64,000 nt of DNA, from positions 1-64,000 of the forward strand of contig SAYS01000004.1 in the NCBI GenBank assembly GCA_004015825.1, given 5' to 3'. The stretch's first letter is position 1; every line of letters begins with the position of its first letter. Under the pieces are notes generated by a model that had not been told where the DNA came from, made no database searches, and was given only the letters and a program-made list of their open reading frames with translations. Positions 59,254 to 64,000 of the stretch are shown here, one piece after another. Both the position numbers and the translations under genes were made by a program. The DNA comes from Halovenus amylolytica (lineage in GTDB: Archaea; Halobacteriota; Halobacteria; Halobacteriales; Haloarculaceae).

Positions 59254-59652
59254 CTATTCGTCTTCGAGAGCGTCGGCGATACGATCCAGCGTGCGCCGGA
59301 CATCGTGGACCTCGTCGCGGAGTTTGCGGACCTCGCGGACGAGTTCCTCGTTGCCTGCGTCGCTTTCTTCACCGCGTGGACCGCCCGGGCCGCCACCCAT
59401 GCCGCCAGGGCCGCCGCCCATCATCCCGCCCATCATCTGTGCGAACGGGTTGCCACCGCCGCCCATGCCACCACCGCCGCCCATGCCGCCCATCATCTCT
59501 TCGGGTGGGCCGCGCTCGCCTTCCTCACCTTCGCCTTCCTCGGCGCGGCGCTGGCGGATCTCCTCGACTCGCTCGCGGAACGATTTCTCCTCTCCCTCCT
59601 CGCTGTCTGCCTCTGCCTCTGTCTCTGCCTCTTCTTCAGGTTCGTCGGACAT
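59254..59652 (-). CDS. Acidic Met/Gly-rich low-complexity protein
   Basis: 132 residues from the ATG at 59652. The N-terminal ~50 are Glu-rich. Residues 53-90 are built almost only of Met, Gly and Pro (repeats of MMGGM, GGMGGG and GGPGG). The last ~30 form a charged helix (EELVREVRKLRDEVHD) that could be a coiled coil. This looks like a multivalent scaffold or assembly protein; no family recognised. The reading frame extends far upstream but that part is antisense to tyrA. Confidence 0.75.
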   Translation of the reverse strand: MSDEPEEEAETEAEADSEEGEEKSFRERVEEIRQRRAEEGEGEEGERGPPEEMMGGMGGGGGMGGGGNPFAQMMGGMMGGGPGGMGGGPGGPRGEESDAGNEELVREVRKLRDEVHDVRRTLDRIADALEDE

Positions 59653-59775
59653 ACAGATCCTTTCTGCTGCGTGCCAGAAAAGGGTTCCGTCACCCGGAAC
59701 AGAACAGTTCAGGGCCACCCGACCGGGTTCGACGCATCGAACTGTTTTTGTCCGCCCCCGGGTTAGCAACGCCCG

Positions 59776-60546
59776 ATGGAGACACTCGTCGTCGGTGCCG
59801 GCGCGATGGGGCGCTGGTTCGGCACAGTTTTGCAGGAAAACGGCCCGGAGTCCGCTCATCTCTCCTTCTGTGACACCGAGCGGGCCAGGGCAGTCGCGGC
59901 GGCCGACGCTGTCGGCGGGGAGGCTGTCACACCCGAGACAGCCACTGCCGCCGATCTCGTCTGTATTGCAGTCCCGATTCCGGCGGCACCAGACGCAATC
60001 GAGAGCTACGCGGAGTGTGCAACGCAGGCAATTGTCGATCTCACAGGCACGATGGAACAGCCACTCGCGGCGATGCAGTCGGCCACGCCGGCGTGTGAAC
60101 GTGCGAGTTTCCACCCACTCTTTGCCCCCGAAAACGAACCGGGCAACATCCCAACGGTCGTCGACGAAGGCGGCCCGACAGTAGACGCGGTGCTGACTGC
60201 GCTCCGGGACCGGGGAAACGACGTCTTCGAGACGACGGCGAGTCGCCACGACGAACTGATGGAGACCGTCCAGGCCCGGACACACACCGCAGTGCTCGCC
60301 TTCGCGCTGACTGGCGAGGCGGTCCCCGAGCAGTACCACACCCCGATTTCGGCCGGGCTGGCCGATCTCGCCGATCAGGTGGTCGACGGGGAGGGCCGCG
60401 TCTACGCCGATATTCAGACGGCATTCGAGGGAGCCGACGACATCGCAGACGCGGCAGCGGAGATCGCAGCTGCTGACAGAGCGACGTTCGAACAGCTGTA
60501 CGATCAGGCGAAAACGGCCCGCACTGGGGGAGACGAGGAGTCGTAA
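59776..60546 (+). CDS. tyrA: Prephenate dehydrogenase
   Basis: 256 residues. The N-terminal NAD motif is TLVVGAGAMGRWFG. The remainder fits the TyrA family (ATAADLVCIAVPI, IVDLTGTMEQPLAAM, FHPLFAPENEPG with the catalytic His region). It makes the tyrosine precursor by oxidative decarboxylation of prephenate. No chorismate mutase domain is fused. The Rsm22-like gene follows by four bases. Confidence 0.88.
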   Translation: METLVVGAGAMGRWFGTVLQENGPESAHLSFCDTERARAVAAADAVGGEAVTPETATAADLVCIAVPIPAAPDAIESYAECATQAIVDLTGTMEQPLAAMQSATPACERASFHPLFAPENEPGNIPTVVDEGGPTVDAVLTALRDRGNDVFETTASRHDELMETVQARTHTAVLAFALTGEAVPEQYHTPISAGLADLADQVVDGEGRVYADIQTAFEGADDIADAAAEIAAADRATFEQLYDQAKTARTGGDEES

Positions 60547-60550
60547 TCTG

Positions 60551-61996
60551 ATGAAAAAAACACAACGCAACCAGGTCGTCGACAACGCGAGGTATCTCAG
60601 AGAGGTCAGACCGATCGATCCCGAGGAGATCCACGAGTACATCGAGGGACAGCCACACCCGGCTGCTGTCCGACAGGTGCTCCGTGAGCAGGCGGCCGAT
60701 CTGGGGCTGATCGAACGCGAGGATGGGCGGTTCGAACCCGCGAATGACGATCCCGTGTCGGTCGCGTTCGACGGCGTCGAGCGACTCCCCGAACCGATCG
60801 CCCACGCGCTCGAAGCACAGCTCGTCGACAGACTGGGGCCGGGTTGGCCGGATGGCACTTCGGGCGATCGACTCCGGGCGAAGATCCGGGATTTCAAGCG
60901 GCGGTATCTTCGCGGGGAGACAGTTACCTACGACGAGGTAACCGCGCTCGGCTACGCGATCTATCACCTCCCGTCGTACTTCGCTGCGACACAGTACGTC
61001 CTCGCGGAACTGATCGAGGACGAACTGCTCGGGGGACATCTCCGCGTGCTCGATGTCGGTGCCGGCGTCGGTGGGCCGGCGCTCGCTGTCGACGACTTGC
61101 TCGGAGCAGAGACACTCGTCGATTATCACGCGGTCGAGCCGAGCGCGGCAGCCGATATACTGTCGGGGATGCTCGACGAGACTGGTCGGAACTTCCACCC
61201 GACCGTTCACCGCGAGCCGATCGAAGCTGTCGACTTCGACGGCCAGTTCGATCTGATCGTCTGTGCGAACGTCTTCTCGGAACTGGACGACCCCACCTCG
61301 GTGCTCACATCGTTGCTCGATACGCTGGCCGACGATGGAACGGTCTGTGCGCTCGCGCCGGCAGACCGCAACACTGCGATAGGGCTCCGGCAGATCGAGC
61401 GTGCAGTCGAGCGCGAGGCGGGCGCGAACGTCTACAGCCCGACCGTCAGGCTCTGGCCGAATGCACAGCCCGAAAGTACCTCCTGGTCGTTCGACCGTAA
61501 ACCGGATCTCGAAGTACCGGCTTTTCAGCGCCGACTCGACGAGGGCGAGCGGAGCGGGGATAGCTACAGAGCCACGGAAGACGAGGACCGTGCGCCGGGT
61601 GACGACGAGTTCGTAAACGTCGACGTCCAGTACGCCTACTCACTCCTGCGAACGGATGGCAAGCGTGCGATCGAGTTCCAGCCCGACAGAGGCCGGGTGG
61701 CGAAGATGGCCGAGACGGAGAAACACGTCACCGACCGGATCGACTACGTGGCGATCAAACTGAGCAACGACCTCTCCGAGGACGGAAACCCGCTCTTTCT
61801 GGTCGGGGACGGCAGCGAGCTCGTCGATCACTTCGCCGTCCTCACGAAGGAATCGACGCTCAACCGCGACCTGACCGACGCGGCGTACGGCGACCTGCTG
61901 CAGTTCGAGAACGTGCTCGTGCTGTGGAACGACGACGAAGGGGCGTACAACCTCGTCGTCGACGGCGAGACCATCGTCGACCGATTCGCGCTGTGA
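60551..61996 (+). CDS. Rsm22-like SAM methyltransferase
   Basis: 481 residues. SAM motif I is VLDVGAGVGGPALAV (~residue 165), followed by HAVEPS and later CANVFSEL, as in Rsm22. The family is tied to small-subunit ribosome or mitoribosome assembly. The iron-sulfur Cys cluster found in some Rsm22 proteins is not seen. Co-transcribed with tyrA. Confidence 0.85.
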   Translation: MKKTQRNQVVDNARYLREVRPIDPEEIHEYIEGQPHPAAVRQVLREQAADLGLIEREDGRFEPANDDPVSVAFDGVERLPEPIAHALEAQLVDRLGPGWPDGTSGDRLRAKIRDFKRRYLRGETVTYDEVTALGYAIYHLPSYFAATQYVLAELIEDELLGGHLRVLDVGAGVGGPALAVDDLLGAETLVDYHAVEPSAAADILSGMLDETGRNFHPTVHREPIEAVDFDGQFDLIVCANVFSELDDPTSVLTSLLDTLADDGTVCALAPADRNTAIGLRQIERAVEREAGANVYSPTVRLWPNAQPESTSWSFDRKPDLEVPAFQRRLDEGERSGDSYRATEDEDRAPGDDEFVNVDVQYAYSLLRTDGKRAIEFQPDRGRVAKMAETEKHVTDRIDYVAIKLSNDLSEDGNPLFLVGDGSELVDHFAVLTKESTLNRDLTDAAYGDLLQFENVLVLWNDDEGAYNLVVDGETIVDRFAL

Positions 61997-62036
61997 GAAG
62001 CGGCACCTTCTTGCTGCTACCAGTTCGAAAAGAGGC

Positions 62037-62828
62037 ATGGACGGGCTGGATATCCTGGTCACCAACGACGACGGGGTCGACGCTGTCGGATTTCAGGCGC
62101 TCTACGAGGAGCTCTCGACGATCGGAAACGTGACGGCCGTCGCGCCGGACGACGATCAAAGCGCAGTCGGACGCACCGTCTCGGAGTCGGTGTCTGCCCA
62201 CAGTCACGAACTCGGCTACGTCGTCGAGGGCACGCCGGCCGACTGTGTGATCGCGGGCCTTTCCTCGCTGTTACCGGAGACAGATCTCGTCGTCGCTGGC
62301 TGTAACCACGGTGCGAACCTCGGGGCTGGTGTGCTAGGACGGTCGGGGACAGTAAGTGCGGCAGTCGAAGCTGCCTTTCTCGGGGTGCCTGCACTGTCGA
62401 CCTCGATGTACGTTCCGAACCCACACTGGGAGAAAACCGACGGGCTCTCGATCGAGCAGTTCGACACTGCAGTTCGGGCGACAGCCTATCTCGCCGAGCG
62501 GGCGCTACAGGACGACGTCTTCCAGACTATCGACTATCTGAACGTCAATTCCCCACTTGCCGACCGGGCCACCGGGGAGATGCGTCTCACCTACCCCTCC
62601 GAGGTGTACGAACTGTACTCCGAACAGGACGAATCGGAGATACGAATCCAGAACTCGATCTGGGAGAAGCTGGATCGTGGATCCATCCCCGATCCGGAAG
62701 GGACCGACCGACGGGCGATCCTCGAAAACTGTATCAGTGTCTCTCCACTGACCGTCACACAGGCAATCGAAGAGAATTCGGCTCTCGACGGTCTCGTCGC
62801 GGAATTTTCGAACCTGAGCCACCAGTGA
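62037..62828 (+). CDS. surE: SurE 5'/3'-nucleotidase
   Basis: 263 residues. ILVTNDDGVDAVGF gives the metal Asp pair, DDDQSAVGRTVS the Ser loop, NHGANLGAGVLGRSGTVSAA the Asn loop. These are the metal-dependent phosphatase residues of SurE. It dephosphorylates nucleoside monophosphates. Start 40 bases after the Rsm22-like stop, so likely the same transcription unit. Confidence 0.94.
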   Translation: MDGLDILVTNDDGVDAVGFQALYEELSTIGNVTAVAPDDDQSAVGRTVSESVSAHSHELGYVVEGTPADCVIAGLSSLLPETDLVVAGCNHGANLGAGVLGRSGTVSAAVEAAFLGVPALSTSMYVPNPHWEKTDGLSIEQFDTAVRATAYLAERALQDDVFQTIDYLNVNSPLADRATGEMRLTYPSEVYELYSEQDESEIRIQNSIWEKLDRGSIPDPEGTDRRAILENCISVSPLTVTQAIEENSALDGLVAEFSNLSHQ

Positions 62829-62951
62829 CATCCGACGCGTCACTCATAGCGATTCTTGCCAGTCTGTACTGCCGGGTATAGAGATACTTACGCTTTCAGG
62901 GTCGAAGCAGCCTGGTCGGGGCCGTATCGAAAATTATTGCGATAATCACTA

Positions 62952-63092
62952 TCACAGATCCCGGGATCTCCCGAGATTGAGCAGTTCCCCTCCACAGGCG
63001 GTACACAGCTGCGTCTCTGGCTCACTGACGCGCTCGCCACAGCTAAAACATTCGTACAGTTCTGTCTGTTGTTCAGTTACATGTGGTCTCAT
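62952..63092 (-). CDS. 46-residue rubrerythrin-like zinc-ribbon protein
   Basis: Frame from ATG 63092 to TGA at 62952. It reads MRPHVTEQQTELYECFSCG and later LCTACGGELLNL, giving two CxxC pairs of a rubredoxin-like zinc ribbon. Short rubrerythrin-like proteins of this kind are common in haloarchaea. A TATA candidate lies near 63112 on the minus strand. Function unknown. Confidence 0.75.
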   Translation of the reverse strand: MRPHVTEQQTELYECFSCGERVSEPETQLCTACGGELLNLGRSRDL

Positions 63093-63494
63093 ATATCATA
63101 ATAGGTGCCAGCTCTATATCATCTCTCCCCTAGGAGTCCTAGTATTGTTCAAAGATATATCGATCCTACGGTGGACAAACGTCCAGAAACGGAAGAACTT
63201 GTGCCAGCGGCTCTTCCGTGTCGACCTCCCAGCTCGCCCGGTGTTTTCACAACGAGAAGTCAATGGTTGGTTTTTATACTAAATTCCTGCATAGCAGTGA
63301 GTGGAGGGCGAAACGGTCGGTCAGAGACAGGGTGGCCTCAGACCCTCCAGAGGCAGACCGGGACAGACGAAGCGGACAATTCGGGACGAGGGATCCACAG
63401 ACGGCTGGTTTTCACCACCAAGTGGATTAGTGTTACACCTGTCAGAGGCGCCCGGCCACGTGGGCCCCACGTCCCAGCTTTCTCGTATACCCTA
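63093..63494. other. Intergenic stretch without a supported gene
   Basis: No convincing gene. It contains a TATA-like TTTTTATACTA (63271-63281, + strand) followed by ~180 bases of GC-rich, hairpin-prone sequence (for example GCCTC...GAGGC) but no credible ORF, so an RNA gene is possible but unproven. Confidence 0.4.
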
Positions 63495-63574
63495 ATACTG
63501 GTGGCTGTAAGAAATGAACGAATTTCGACCCGACGTGGTGTTGAATATTTTGACGAATTTACAGCCACCAGTAT
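63495..63574. mobile_element. 80-bp MITE (copy C)
   Basis: Terminal repeats ATACTGGTGGCTGTA / TACAGCCACCAGTAT are perfect. Same 80-bp length as copy B; I count 57 of 80 positions identical. Both ends differ from copy B by the same two paired bases. It sits 60 bases upstream of the next small gene. Confidence 0.85.
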
Positions 63575-63634
63575 AAACAATATTTCATGGATTGATCAAT
63601 AAAGAATAAGCTCTGTCGTGGTGTATGTTCACGT

Positions 63635-63787
63635 ATGTCGACACAGAGTCAGCGAAAACGGTGTCACGGCTGTCAGTTCGAAGCAGCCGCCGGCGACGAC
63701 GAGTGGGAACGGATCGCCCACCCGTCTCTGGGGGAACTCACGCAGTGTCCGGAGTGTGGGAGTACAGACATCAGAAATTTCGGGTGA
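63635..63787 (+). CDS. 50-residue zinc-ribbon micro-protein
   Basis: Reads MSTQSQRKRCHGCQFEAA and later LTQCPECGSTDI. Two CxxC pairs form one zinc site. Start ATG 63635. Its upstream region carries the MITE at 63495, so the promoter may be partly element-derived. Function unknown. Confidence 0.75.
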   Translation: MSTQSQRKRCHGCQFEAAAGDDEWERIAHPSLGELTQCPECGSTDIRNFG

Positions 63788-63802
63788 CCCGTCGGCCTGA
63801 CG

Positions 63803-64000
63803 TCACAACCGACCAGTCGCAGCCGTCAGCGTCGCCGCGAGGCCGACCAGTACCAGAGCGCCCGACGCGATGGCGTTGATTAGAGTATCGGAGTGCAGGG
63901 TGGGGACCGAGCTGATATCGGCCGCAAAACCGAAAACGACGCCGACAGCGACGAGCGCAGCGCCGATTAGCCCGAGTGCGACACCGCCGGCGATGCTCAG
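63803..64000 (-). CDS. Membrane protein, truncated by window edge
   Basis: The last 65 codons of a gene that starts beyond the right edge. Two hydrophobic helices are visible (IAGGVALGLIGAALVAVGVV and, at the C-terminus, IASGALVLVGLAATLT), ending with TGRL and a stop. No family can be set from the fragment. Confidence 0.7.
   Translation of the reverse strand: MSIAGGVALGLIGAALVAVGVVFGFAADISSVPTLHSDTLINAIASGALVLVGLAATLTAATGRL

Noticed and set aside
59653..60897. Upstream extension of the Met/Gly-rich gene on the minus strand
   Set aside because: It is antisense to tyrA and the Rsm22-like gene, and has Cys/Arg-rich composition unlike haloarchaeal proteins. The ATG at 59652 gives a sensible protein.
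62863..62878. GTACTGCCGGGTATAG, similar to a MITE end
   Set aside because: Only a partial match to the 15-bp repeat and no matching second end within 150 bases.

Overview
The window reads as a stretch of chromosome from a halophilic archaeon (class Halobacteria). Proteins are strongly acidic and the core genes are GC-rich. Many promoters are TATA boxes 25-30 nt upstream of a start with almost no leader. The gene content is haloarchaeal: bacteriorhodopsin, a Tat lipoprotein transporter, HTH_10 and HalOD1 regulators, topoisomerase VI next to gyrase, a proteasome beta subunit, SecF/SecD, NOB1 and many small zinc-finger proteins. The genus cannot be fixed from sequence alone.

Bases 1-3500 are an AT-rich accessory island. 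It holds a PD-(D/E)XK nuclease split by a -1 frameshift at a classic slippery heptamer, a ScoMcrA-like SRA-HNH type IV restriction enzyme, a small membrane protein and a zinc-ribbon protein flanked by 27-bp direct repeats. Core sequence starts at about 3.5 kb: glutaredoxin, universal stress protein and bacteriorhodopsin. Bases 5.7-6.4 kb are a graveyard of mobile-element ends, with two IS200/IS605-like right-end hairpins and a MITE.

Bases 6.4-16.6 kb form a nucleoside/sugar module: a BMP-type ABC importer (lipoprotein, ATPase, two permeases), a downstream epimerase, adenosylhomocysteinase, nucleoside hydrolase, class II aldolase and fructose-1,6-bisphosphatase. Bases 16.7-31.8 kb are housekeeping: DUF373, TraB and M50 membrane proteins, thioesterase, PurM, a divergent tubulin/FtsZ homologue, phosphoesterase, CBS regulator, proteasome beta, peroxiredoxin, GlmM and a histidine kinase.

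Bases 31.8-33.3 kb hold a Tat-exported acetamidase/formamidase of lower GC, bounded by two copies of the 3' end of the neighbouring SDR gene; this looks like an insertion. An SDR, a PaaG-like crotonase, a VOC protein, Mch, an HTH_10 regulator and a HalOD1 protein follow.

Bases 37.9-47 kb carry all subunits of topoisomerase VI and DNA gyrase, transcribed divergently around a ComB-like gene with an 80-bp MITE just upstream. Bases 47-62.8 kb hold NUDIX, MOSC, Hsp20, PRC-barrel/NOB1, CPBP protease, Pgi, SecFD, PAC2, NRDE, TyrA, Rsm22-like and SurE genes. The right end has tiny zinc-ribbon genes, a second 80-bp MITE and a truncated membrane protein.

I saw no rRNA, tRNA, CRISPR array or intact transposase. 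The most notable observations are the slippery-site nuclease, the MITE family with co-varying ends, the acetamidase segment with a duplicated gene tail, and the alternating purine-pyrimidine tract at the gyrB promoter.
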